Source: Phanerodontia chrysosporium
Lineage: Eukaryota; Basidiomycota; Agaricomycetes; Polyporales; Phanerochaetaceae
DNA length: 64,000 nt
Assembly: GCA_001910725.1 (NCBI GenBank)
Contig: MJGA01000010.1
Span: 682,001 to 746,000, forward strand
Reading direction: 5' to 3'
The notes under the pieces were generated by a model, which did not search any database, was not told the DNA's origin, and saw only the letters and a list, made by a program, of their open reading frames with translations. Both the position numbers and the translations under genes were made by a program. This document shows, one piece after another, positions 54,272-62,880 of the stretch. Within the stretch, counting starts at the first letter, position 1, and every line of letters begins with the position of its first letter.

Positions 54272-55852
54272 ATGTCGCTCAATTCAAATCCTGCTGACTT
54301 TGGTTTGTGTTCTGCTTCGAGTTCAAGTGGCATGGACCCTTGGGGAGCGTTAGAACTTGGCTCTATGGCTGAGGGAGGCCCTACCCCAGTTTTGGCCGCT
54401 GCGCCGCTTTCGACCTCTTACGAAGAGTACAGCCAGTCATGGGTACAAGCCACTCAGGAAGGACTGACTCCTGTCGACTTTAAGGCCCTCGTTGACAGCC
54501 TGGGTAACTGGGTAAAGGCTGAGATAGCTCAAGTAAGGTCGGAAATGGGTTCAGAAGTCCTTCGCTTGAAGGAAGCCCTTCGCAAATGCAAAACCGAGGC
54601 CAAAACACTTCAGGAGCAGATAGATACTCTTGAGCAGACTAGACAGCACTTGTCTGCGCAGATAGCAGAGGCTCAGAACCAAAATCGCGTTTTGCAGAAC
54701 GCTATGCAGGTGCTGAAGCAGGAGAACGAGAGCTTGAAAGTATTGGTTCAGCAAGGCACTAGTGGAGGCAACGTTGGGTTGTCTCAGTCTTTGTTCCCTA
54801 CCATGAAGGAGCCTGACACCTTTAATGGTGATAAGGCTAGTAAGCTGGATGACTGGCTCGAGTCGATGGCACTCTGGTTGCGCCACCGTGGCGTAATGGA
54901 CGACGAAAAGAAGATAGAGACGGCGATGACTTACCTGCGAGGTTCAGCAAAGAAGGTCATGCAAGAGTACTTCGACAAGGTGGCAGACTCAAAGCCCCTT
55001 GGTACTTGGACCAACTTTGTGAACGAACTCCAGAAAGGATTCCAACAGACCGACAAGAAGGACAGGGCAAGGGCAGAGTTTGAGCAGCTTGTCAGCAAGA
55101 AAGGAACGAACGAGAAGACTTTCAATGAGTTTGCTGCTCGTTTCCGTTCGCTGGCTCGCCAAACTGGCTTCTCCAACGAGGAACTGTTGGTCAAAGCCTA
55201 TGCCCATACCCCTCGTGCCGCCGCCGATGTACTGGCAGCCCGTGGTCGTGCTCAGTGGGCTACGACCTGGGATGGTTGGTTGAAGGATGTTCAGGAGATT
55301 CTGCAGGATCAACGTCTCTTGACGGGCACCGTACTCTCTGGACAGCCTCAGTCGTCGAAAGACCCTGACGCTATGGATGTCGACGCCTTGAAGAAGGGCT
55401 CAGCCCAGGGCAAAGGCAAGACAGCCAAAGTTCAGAAGGTTGCCATGTCGTTCGAGGAGGCGAAGAAGAAAGGCTGCTGCGCTCAGTGTGGAGGCAAAGG
55501 CCACATCGCCAAGGAGTGTCCATCGAAGAAGAACAACTCAGGTTCTTCGACGTCGTCGAGTAAAACCACCAATGCACCAGTGGCCAGTTCGTCAAAGGCT
55601 TCGTCTTCAAAGGGAAAGGAGAAGGATAAGGGCTCTCGCCACACGAAGAACAGTGTGCGCGAGGTGTACGCCAGCGACTCGGAGAGATTCCAGGAGGTAG
55701 CCTCTGACGAGGAGTCGAGCTCGGATAGCTCAGAAGAAGAAGATACCCCCAAGACCAAGCAGAAGAAGAAGTCGTCTTCGAAGGAGAAGGCGCAGAAAAT
55801 TAACCGTGTGGTGTTCTCAGACAATGAGGATTTTCTGCAGGGACTGATGTAG
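54272..55852 (+). CDS. gag: B2 gag
   Basis: 526 residues. A coiled coil with regular Leu/Ile spacing (about 85-160), a capsid-type core, the zinc knuckle CAQCGGKGHIAKEC near residue 403 and a Lys/Ser-rich C-terminus (KKKSSSKEKAQK). Its ATG is the first in any frame after the predicted RNA start at 52972. It would supply the particle for the element, and for any helper RT that copies it. Confidence 0.92.
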   Translation: MSLNSNPADFGLCSASSSSGMDPWGALELGSMAEGGPTPVLAAAPLSTSYEEYSQSWVQATQEGLTPVDFKALVDSLGNWVKAEIAQVRSEMGSEVLRLKEALRKCKTEAKTLQEQIDTLEQTRQHLSAQIAEAQNQNRVLQNAMQVLKQENESLKVLVQQGTSGGNVGLSQSLFPTMKEPDTFNGDKASKLDDWLESMALWLRHRGVMDDEKKIETAMTYLRGSAKKVMQEYFDKVADSKPLGTWTNFVNELQKGFQQTDKKDRARAEFEQLVSKKGTNEKTFNEFAARFRSLARQTGFSNEELLVKAYAHTPRAAADVLAARGRAQWATTWDGWLKDVQEILQDQRLLTGTVLSGQPQSSKDPDAMDVDALKKGSAQGKGKTAKVQKVAMSFEEAKKKGCCAQCGGKGHIAKECPSKKNNSGSSTSSSKTTNAPVASSSKASSSKGKEKDKGSRHTKNSVREVYASDSERFQEVASDEESSSDSSEEEDTPKTKQKKKSSSKEKAQKINRVVFSDNEDFLQGLM

Positions 55853-55936
55853 AGGTTATGACCTCTGGTCCGTTTTCGATTTCCTTCACCCACTTGACTC
55901 AATTGAACATGTTTTGGAATTGAGGAAGGCCTTCAT

Positions 55937-56263
55937 TTGAGCTTTATCATTCCAGTAACACTGAGTCAGAGTAGGGAAATCAGAGTGCAGACTACCGCGC
56001 TGGTTGATTCAGGGGCCTATGCTGTGTTCATTAGCCATCGCTTCGTCAAGAAGCATAAGCTGAAGACGAACCAGCTGACCAGGGAGATACGCGTTTACAA
56101 CGCAGATGGCTCCAGAAACAAGTGTGGCAGTATTGAGGAGTATGCTTGGCTCGACGTAGCCATAGGGGACCATGTCTCCAGACAAGCGTACCCCACTACA
56201 GATCTGGGTGGAAAGGACGTTTTCTCGGCCTTAGCTGCTCGAAGAAGTCTAGTCAAAGAGTAG
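55937..56263 (+). pseudogene. B2 protease remnant
   Basis: Retropepsin sequence with LVDSGAYAVFIS is intact for about 109 residues, but the joining segment to gag (55853-55936) has stops and indels compared with B1, and no ATG starts the frame. It may be untranslated in this copy. Confidence 0.7.
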
Positions 56264-57037
56264 ACTGGGATGAGCATGGGCAGCATAAGCAGAACTCGAA
56301 GAACTGATGAACTAGGACTTCGAGGAGGAAAGAGCAGAGTTTAGGCTCTAATTGTCGCTTGCACCACCTCAGATTGGCCACAGTTTTGGGCAGTTAAGCT
56401 GCCAGAAGGGAGGAATCAAAGATTCCAATGTTGTGTCCCTCAGTTTCGGCTATCTGACCAAACTTTGGAGCCTCTCAACTGTTGAGAACCAAAGTAGGGC
56501 GAGTATTACTACTCAGAAGGCCCAGTGTTGTGCCATTTATTTGGACGAGTTAGTCAGATAGTGCAGGTCCCTAGGCACCGAGGTACTGGTACCTTTGGGG
56601 AGGGCTCCACAACTTAGCTTCGAGGTACTGAAGCAGAAGTTTTGGGTTGCTTGCCGAGCAAGCGACAGGGCAGTGTCTCTCAACCTGAAGATGTTTGCAA
56701 CACCTAGTTGGAGTTAGCATTCAGGGTATAACCCCAGATACTTCAGAATGTCGAGAGCAGCTGCAGAAGTTGGGTCAGAAGGGCTTTTACCTATATTGGC
56801 TATGCATAGACTCTTGGAGTCAGCCTACACACATTGGAGCTGAACGCACTAGCCTGAGAAGGGGCTGATCCTATGTCCAGGAGGCCATATCCTGAATTGG
56901 GGGTAGATTGCCATAATCGTGGAAACCACATTGAGAAGCCAGAATCTTCCACGATACGAGCCCAAGGCAATCTGGCCATTCAGTGATAAGGGACACTAGC
57001 AAGAGGCTAGCAAGAGGATCAATACAAGCCCAGTTGG
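56264..57037 (+). other. B2 non-coding spacer with central polypurine-like tract
   Basis: 774 bp without coding capacity in place of RT and RNase H. GAATTGGGGGTA at 56894-56905 repeats the polypurine tract found at the 3' LTR (58977-58988). Confidence 0.75.
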
Positions 57038-58954
57038 ATGACAGAGTCATCAAGTGTTATGGACCACGAGAAAGGACCAAGAGAGTTCGGGAAGGACTTA
57101 GCGGAATGGCACCTCGAGGACGGGCTACTACTGCACCGAGGCAAGGTGTATGTGCCCAAGGACGACGAGATTAGGGCGGATCTACTCAAGTTACACCACG
57201 ACTTCCCTGGGGCTGGACACCCTGGACGATGGAAGACGTTGGAGTTGCTGTCGCGCAACTACTGGTGGCCAGGAATGTCAGTTTACGTCAAGAAGTACGT
57301 CGCAGGCTGCGAAGTCTGCCAGTCGCATAAAAACGTCAACCAGAAGCCTGCTGGCCTGCTACAACCGAACGAGGTTCCGTCGGAACCCTGGGAGATAATC
57401 TCATGCGATATGATCACGGACTTGCCTGAGTCGGACGGTTACAACGCTATCTTCGTAGTCGTTTGCCGCTTAACCAAGCGAGCACATTTCCTCCCCATCA
57501 CCAAGGAGTTTTCAGCCAAGAATCTGGGAAATTTGCTCTATGAGCGTGTTTGGCCTTTGCACGGCCTACCCAGACAGATCATTTCGGATAGAGGAACGCA
57601 GTTCGCCGCGAAACTCTTCCAGGAATGGTGCAGACTCCTGGGGATCAAGTCAGCAATGACTACAGCGTTTCACCCTCAGGCAGACGGTCAGACTGAGCGA
57701 GTTAATCAGTCATTGGAGCAATATCTGCGCTGCTACACAAGCTTCAGGCAGGACGACTGGGCGTACCTTTTGCCCTCTGCCGAGTTTGCGTACAACAACC
57801 AGGCGCATGAAAGCACCAAGAACTCGCCATTCTTCGTCGAATATGGCCGTCATCCACGCATGTTCCCAGAGCAGGACCGTGTTACAAGGTTGTCAGAACT
57901 GGACGACTGGACGAAGCTTAGACAGGAGGCCCAAGATCAGGCGAAAGCCGCGCTCATGCTGGCTGCAGAGCGAATGAAGTGGTACTACGACCAGGGTAAA
58001 TCAGAACCCTTGTTCAAGGTCGGAGACCGTGTTTGGCTTGACGCAAAGGATCTGAACCTTCGGGTTCCCTCCAAGAAACTGGCACCAAAGCGAGTAGGCC
58101 CTTACGAGATCGTAGAGCAGCTGGGACCGGTCACCTTCAAGCTGAAGTTACCAGCCCATGTGAAGATTCACCCGGTCTTCCACGCAAGCAAGCTCACGAA
58201 GCACGTCGAGGATGAGGTTGCCAATCGCACGCGCAAACCCCTACCACCCATTCGTGTGGGTGATGACGAGGAGTACGAGGTCGAGCAGATCGTAGATGCA
58301 CAGCCAGACTCTAAAGGCCGTGTTATGTACCGAGTACGGTGGAGAGGCTACGATGAGCATAGCGACACATGGGAATACTTGCCCAATCTCAAGCACGCTA
58401 TGGCGAAGGTCAAACAATTCCACAGGAAATACCCAGATGCGCCGAAGGCAATTTCCCTTCTGCAACGCCACCACGACGAGGAGGATGAGTTTTTTGTGCG
58501 CGAACTCGCGCTACTCCAATCTTGGGGAGCAGACGACCAGTTCGAGGTCGAGCTCATGAACAAGGACGCAAAACTCCCCTCACGTGGCTCGCCAGAAAGT
58601 GCAGGGTTGGATCTTTTCATCACGGAAGACCTTACGCTCAAGCCCCATGATCGCAAGCTAGCGTCAACGGGCCTTCGAATGTGTACTCCACCAGGTACCT
58701 ACGCTCGAGTCGCACCACGGAGTGGCCTCAGCCTCAGAGGCATCGACATAGGAGCAGGCGTTATTGACCGAGATTATCGAGGGGAGCTCAAAATTCTACT
58801 CATCAACAACTCGCCCGACACCTTTACTTTCCACAAGGGTGATCGTGTCGCTCAACTCGTGCTCGAAAGAATCTCCTACGCCGAACCAACTCCGGTTTCT
58901 CGCCTCGACTCAACCATTCGCAGCAGCGATGGTTTTGGCTCCACTGGTATTTAG
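57038..58954 (+). CDS. B2 integrase-chromodomain-dUTPase fusion
   Basis: 638 residues, intact. The integrase zinc site is H53/H61 with C91 and C94, and the DDE core is D124, D184 and E220. A GPY/F-like stretch (LAPKRVGPYEIVEQL) follows, then a chromodomain at about 411-463 (YRVRWRGYDEHSDTWEYLPN) and a trimeric dUTPase at about 505-638 with motifs RGSPESAGLDLF, RSGLSLRGI, DRDYRGELKI, GDRVAQLVL and a terminal GFGSTG. The integrase inserts the DNA and the dUTPase would lower uracil incorporation during reverse transcription. A dUTPase at this end, in an element without RT, is unusual. Confidence 0.95.
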   Translation: MTESSSVMDHEKGPREFGKDLAEWHLEDGLLLHRGKVYVPKDDEIRADLLKLHHDFPGAGHPGRWKTLELLSRNYWWPGMSVYVKKYVAGCEVCQSHKNVNQKPAGLLQPNEVPSEPWEIISCDMITDLPESDGYNAIFVVVCRLTKRAHFLPITKEFSAKNLGNLLYERVWPLHGLPRQIISDRGTQFAAKLFQEWCRLLGIKSAMTTAFHPQADGQTERVNQSLEQYLRCYTSFRQDDWAYLLPSAEFAYNNQAHESTKNSPFFVEYGRHPRMFPEQDRVTRLSELDDWTKLRQEAQDQAKAALMLAAERMKWYYDQGKSEPLFKVGDRVWLDAKDLNLRVPSKKLAPKRVGPYEIVEQLGPVTFKLKLPAHVKIHPVFHASKLTKHVEDEVANRTRKPLPPIRVGDDEEYEVEQIVDAQPDSKGRVMYRVRWRGYDEHSDTWEYLPNLKHAMAKVKQFHRKYPDAPKAISLLQRHHDEEDEFFVRELALLQSWGADDQFEVELMNKDAKLPSRGSPESAGLDLFITEDLTLKPHDRKLASTGLRMCTPPGTYARVAPRSGLSLRGIDIGAGVIDRDYRGELKILLINNSPDTFTFHKGDRVAQLVLERISYAEPTPVSRLDSTIRSSDGFGSTGI

Positions 58955-58976
58955 GCTTCACCAGGAGGTTCAGCTA

Positions 58977-58989
58977 GAATTGGGGGTAA
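58977..58989 (+). promoter_or_regulatory. B2 3' polypurine tract
   Basis: GAATTGGGGGTAA directly before the 3' LTR, the expected plus-strand primer site. Confidence 0.8.
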
Positions 58990-59590
58990 TGTCACAGTTT
59001 TTCGTCTTAACCCTTAGGGTTAGGGGCAGCAGGTGACAGAAGCGATTACTCCGAACTGTGACATGCAGAAGCGCTGGAGTGACAGCCCTAGGCTCGGGGC
59101 TGGTCACGTGATACGGCGGTCACGTGATGCGCACACGTGCGGTATCCCAGGGTCACATGGTCGAAGGTCTAGAAGCAGGCAAGGGTCTGGAAGCGCCGAG
59201 ACACTCCGGAATGGACTAGAAAGCCCTGGAGGTCTCTGGACAGGTCCGGACAAGTGCTGGAACGTTCTGGAGGTTTCTGGGACATCGTAGGAACATTTAG
59301 GAACGTGTAGGAGAATGTAGGAATGCCTGTAGGGCACTAGCCAATAGCGTAGTAGGTATTAGATAGCTAGGACCCTGAACACCGGTCCCTGGGGACCTGG
59401 TGCACATGTATATAAACCCTGAGGGCTGGTGGTGCCTCCCCAGCTTCAATCTCATCGCATCTCACCTCTCTAGCCTCTACACCTCGTCTTCAAGCCTGGC
59501 TACACCCTTTGTAGTCCAAGTAAACCTTTGCCAGTGAGTATTGCTGGTTGGTTTGGTGTATAGGCGCTAGGGCAGCGCATTTTTGTGATA
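58990..59590 (+). repeat. 3' LTR of B2
   Basis: 601 bp. One difference from the 5' LTR was noticed (GGCTGGTGG against GGCTGGGGG, near 59430). Confidence 0.93.
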
Positions 59591-60074
59591 GGTGAAGGTT
59601 CAAGATCTTGATGCGTTCAAGCAAGGGTTTGCCAGAGCTCTCGTTCTTAGCAAGGACAAAACGGTTCCTAGCAGCTTTAGGCACTAGTAAACACGGGTCA
59701 GCCTGTGTACACAAGCCAGAAAACTTCTCCACACAGGCAAAGCACAAGGCTTTCCTGCCAGCCAAATCTCAACGAAGAGAAAGGGGTATTACTGCGGGTT
59801 TCCACGCCACGCAGCTAAAACTGGTTGGACAGGGTATTACACCCTTAGTCCAGCACTACAACAGGGGTTACTCGTCCGCAGGCAAAGCCCTCTGAGGTGG
59901 GTTACACCACGTTCCCCTGTCTGTACCTAAAAAGGTACTATAGTGCCCACTTAAGCCTGTGGATCGGCAGAAAACTGAACAAAGCGCAAAAGCACTTGTT
60001 CAAACAAGCCCCCAGAACCCAAAGCAATAACCTAGGCCACCAAAGGTGGAGTAGGTTGGCTAGCTTCAATCTTC
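59591..60074 (-). pseudogene. B1 leader and ORF1 N-terminal part
   Basis: Minus-strand ORF1 sequence from about 59765 to the break at 59591-59595 (AARNRFVLAKNESSGKP...NLH), with the AUG-free leader at 59766-60074. It is the other half of 51877-52519; joining across B2 keeps the frame. The PBS (minus AGATTGAAGCT) is at 60062-60072. Confidence 0.85.
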
Positions 60075-60581
60075 TATTACAAAAATGCGCTGCCCTAGCG
60101 CCTATACACCAAACCAACCAGCAATACTCACTGGCAAAGGTTTACTTGGACTACAAGGGGTGTAGCCAAGCTTGAAGACGAGGTATAGAGACTAGAGAGG
60201 TGAGATGCGATGAGATTGAAGCTGGGGAGGCACCCCCAGCCCTCAGCGTTTATATACATGTGCACCAGGTCTCCAGGGACCGGTGTTCAGGGTCCTAGCT
60301 ATCTAATACCTACTATGCTATTGGCTAGTGCCCTACAGGCATTTCTACATTCTCCTACACGTTCCTAAATGTTCCTACGATGTCCCAGAAACCTTCAGAA
60401 CGTTCCAGCACTGTCCGGACCTGTCCAGAGACCTCCAGGACTTTCTAGTCCATTCCGGAGTGTCTCAGCGCTTCCAGACCCTTGCCTGCTTCTAGACCTT
60501 CGACCATGTGACCCTGGGATACCGCACGTGTGCGCATCACGTGACCGCCGTATCACGTGACCAGCCCCGAGCCTAGGGCTG
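60075..60581 (-). repeat. 5' LTR of B1, truncated by family C
   Basis: 507 bp of the roughly 600 are present; the rest should lie beyond the 3' end of the family C element, outside the window. The sequence stops at GGGCTG, where B2 continues with TCACTCC in the same orientation. Confidence 0.85.
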
Positions 60582-61113
60582 TGTCACAGTTTTCTAATTC
60601 CCTACGGTTTTATTCTCGTAAGCGCCCAGTAGGCGCTAGGGGTTAGGGTTATGGACTAGGGTTAGGACAGGCACGCATCAGAACGCGGTCACGTGTTGGT
60701 CACGTGCTGGGGATGGACTCAGAGTCATGTAAGAATCTTATCTTTATCTTATCTATGATGTAGACGCTCCGGTACAAGGGTATAGTAGGTAGCCGGACCC
60801 AGGGTCCGGGTAGTGTATTCTAGAATAGCGTAGAAGGTTCCAGACACATCCGGTACTCGGCTTTAGACTTCGCCGAGCCCGGAGTGTCTTGGCAAGTATC
60901 GCACCATCATCACGCCATCGCGCATGTGATGGGCAGTATTAGGGGTCTCGGGTAGTACCAGGGGTCCTCCCCTTCATGTATATATACCGGGCTCTGCTGG
61001 GCTTAAGTCCCCAGCATCATCTACCTCGTCTTTCACCCACTTCACTCGCACACTCGCAGTCAAGTCCAACCCCACTTAAGCTACTAAGGTAAGTAGCGGG
61101 GTTTACTTTGACA
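60582..61113 (+). repeat. 5' LTR of family C
   Basis: 532 bp, TGTCACAG...TTTGACA. U3 has TTAGGGTT motifs and two GGTCACGTG sites. TATATATA begins at 60980. AAG|GTAAGT at 61089 is a strong splice donor candidate in the transcribed part. Confidence 0.82.
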
Positions 61114-61125
61114 TTTAGATGATGC
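61014..61125 (+). promoter_or_regulatory. Family C predicted RNA 5' end and self-priming PBS
   Basis: AGCATCATCT (61014-61023), 34 nt after the TATA start, is the reverse complement of AGATGATGCT (61116-61125), which lies two nt (TT) after the LTR. Confidence 0.75.
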
Positions 61126-61259
61126 TATACCCCTTCGCGTCGACGTCGGCCTTAAGGGCTTGATCGTCGTGCACAGCGTGCTCGACGTCGTTGCCGGCGA
61201 TGTCGGCACCTTTACTACTTATAATCTTGCGTTCGCAGGTTCGTTTCTTCGATGCGCGA

Positions 61260-62846
61260 CTACCACCTGTAATAGGGGTAGTTATTCATTCGTGGGGCTG
61301 GCGACTGAGGTCCACCTGTAAAAGGGGGCTGTACGTCGTTGGCCATGGGGTCGCATGGGCATTACTCGACGAATTATCGCGAGTGATGTTTGTGTAGGCG
61401 GGTTCGAAGCGCACATCAACCTGTAATAGGCGATGCTGTGCTCGGCCTGTCCGGAGACCTAAACGACTTGGGATCTGGGGGATACGTTGGGCCACCTGAC
61501 AAGGGGCTTGACATGTTGAGACCCACCGTTGGACACGTGGCGCCAGGAGTGCGACCATGTGGGCGGGCTGTGCAATACAGCATGGGAATCTTCTTGCCGA
61601 TCCACAGGCGTAAGTGGTCACACGACGCATGGGGTGTTGAGTTCACTGCAAGGTGACCGCACCCCCAGTACTGGATGACAAGCGGTAAGATGCTAGCATC
61701 TAGGAAGTCCATGGAGATCGTAGCTGTAAGGCACGACAAACCATTTGCAGCGGGTGTGGAAACCCGACTGAGATCTGAAACTCCCCCATCGCACATGTGC
61801 AGAGAGATAATGGCATGCTGTAAACGACTCTACCCACAAATGCGCGCGCATCAAGATTCGAACCGCAGCAAAAGAGGGCTGGTAACCCTCATTTTCTGAG
61901 CACTTTTCCTTCCATAAGCCATACCTGTAAAAGGACGCTGGTTGATTATGTTATCACATAGATGAGGTTCTACAACAAGACCATCATTGCCCGCAACGCT
62001 GCCGCCCCCTACTCCTCCCTTGCCGAGCGCATCTCGCTTCGCAAGGAGACCCAGGAAAAGGTCTACGAGGAGGTCAAGGAGAAGCTGGCCGAGATCGAGC
62101 GCCCCAAACAGCGCGAGAAGTATCTCCTCCAGCGCCAGCGTAACCGTCGCACCGTCACCCGCCCCGTCCCGAAGGTCGAGCAGGATCGCATCAACGAGGA
62201 GTTCGAGGAACGCCTCTGGGCGCTCGAACAGGCCTCCAGGCTCATCATGGAGATGAAGGCGCGCAAGCGTCTCGAGGACCGGATTTCGAATCCGGCGCCC
62301 TCACTCCTGAGTCGCCTGGGCCCCCCTCAGCACCTGTCTCAAGAAGAGGTCGAGGAGACATACGGGAATGACGGCGACATGCAAGGCAAGGTCCCAAAAG
62401 AAGCAGGTCGTATGCAGAAGTCGCACATCATCGATCGAACTAAAGAGATGATGAATTTGTTCAACGCGGTAAACCTTCGTCTGATACCGCTCAGCGACCA
62501 CCTCGTCGACATCGACAAAGTCGACAAGGAGCTAGGCGACGAGGTCTCGAAGTTGCTCGTCGACTTCGAAGACTTATACGACCACTTCGACGAGAACAAG
62601 GGGAGAAAGAAGTTGAAGGGAAAGCACTACAGGTGGATTACGAGGGATCTAAAGAAAATAAAATATGTATCCTTCGAAAACTTTAGTACTCGATATGTAG
62701 AGATCGCAAGGGAGCTCGTCACTCTCAATATCTCATTCGAATACTAAGTCCACCTGTAACCCGATGCAATAAAAACTCCATCTGACACTGAACTTCTGTG
62801 TGATACATAAGAGTTTTCCTTACTTTCCAACTGTAAAAGTGGAAAG
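61260..62846 (+). promoter_or_regulatory. Five bulged-A stem-loops in the C leader and ORF1-gag gap
   Basis: At 61260-61281, 61312-61327, 61415-61434, 61917-61939 and 62823-62846. Each has a pentaloop GTAAA or GTAAT, a 3-bp upper stem (CCT/AGG, or ACT/AGT in the last) and an unpaired A just below it, with a lower stem of differing sequence that still pairs (interrupted by mismatches in the third and fourth). Confidence 0.65.
61962..62747 (+). CDS. Family C ORF1: conserved extra ORF upstream of gag
   Basis: 261 residues from ATG 61962 to TAA 62747, preceded directly by a splice-acceptor-like CACATAG. Highly charged and helical, with long runs of Glu/Lys/Arg and a C-terminal segment HYRWITRDLKKIKYVSFENF that aligns with TTREWKKISRDLKK...SFAELKPRF of family B and with family A. 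No known domain. The shared presence in three families points to a real role in the element, such as an RNA-binding or particle accessory protein (inference). Confidence 0.8.
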   Translation: MRFYNKTIIARNAAAPYSSLAERISLRKETQEKVYEEVKEKLAEIERPKQREKYLLQRQRNRRTVTRPVPKVEQDRINEEFEERLWALEQASRLIMEMKARKRLEDRISNPAPSLLSRLGPPQHLSQEEVEETYGNDGDMQGKVPKEAGRMQKSHIIDRTKEMMNLFNAVNLRLIPLSDHLVDIDKVDKELGDEVSKLLVDFEDLYDHFDENKGRKKLKGKHYRWITRDLKKIKYVSFENFSTRYVEIARELVTLNISFEY

Positions 62847-62880
62847 AATTTGTACTAACATACCTTTTGACTAAGAAACA

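Larger units (their letters stand above)
52520..59590 (+). mobile_element. Family B retroelement (B2), nested in B1
   Basis: 7071 bp with GGTGA at 52515-52519 and 59591-59595, inserted head-on into ORF1 of B1. LTRs are 601 bp each and differ visibly at one base, so the insertion is recent. Contents: ORF1, gag, protease remnant, spacer, integrase-chromodomain-dUTPase. RT is absent, so it must borrow one. Confidence 0.93.
46507..60581 (-). mobile_element. Family B retroelement (B1), split by B2 and cut by C
   Basis: A minus-strand element whose 3' part is 46507-52519 and whose 5' part is 59591-60581. B2 (52520-59590) is inserted in its ORF1 with duplication GGTGA, and family C begins inside its 5' LTR. 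Order from 5': LTR, leader, ORF1, gag, protease, 770-bp non-coding spacer, integrase-chromodomain-dUTPase, LTR. There is no RT or RNase H. Confidence 0.9.

Noticed and set aside
55853..55936. A -1 frameshift signal between gag and protease in family B
   Set aside because: The protease frame is -1 to gag in B1 but no canonical X XXY YYZ heptamer is in phase, and in B2 the junction is broken.
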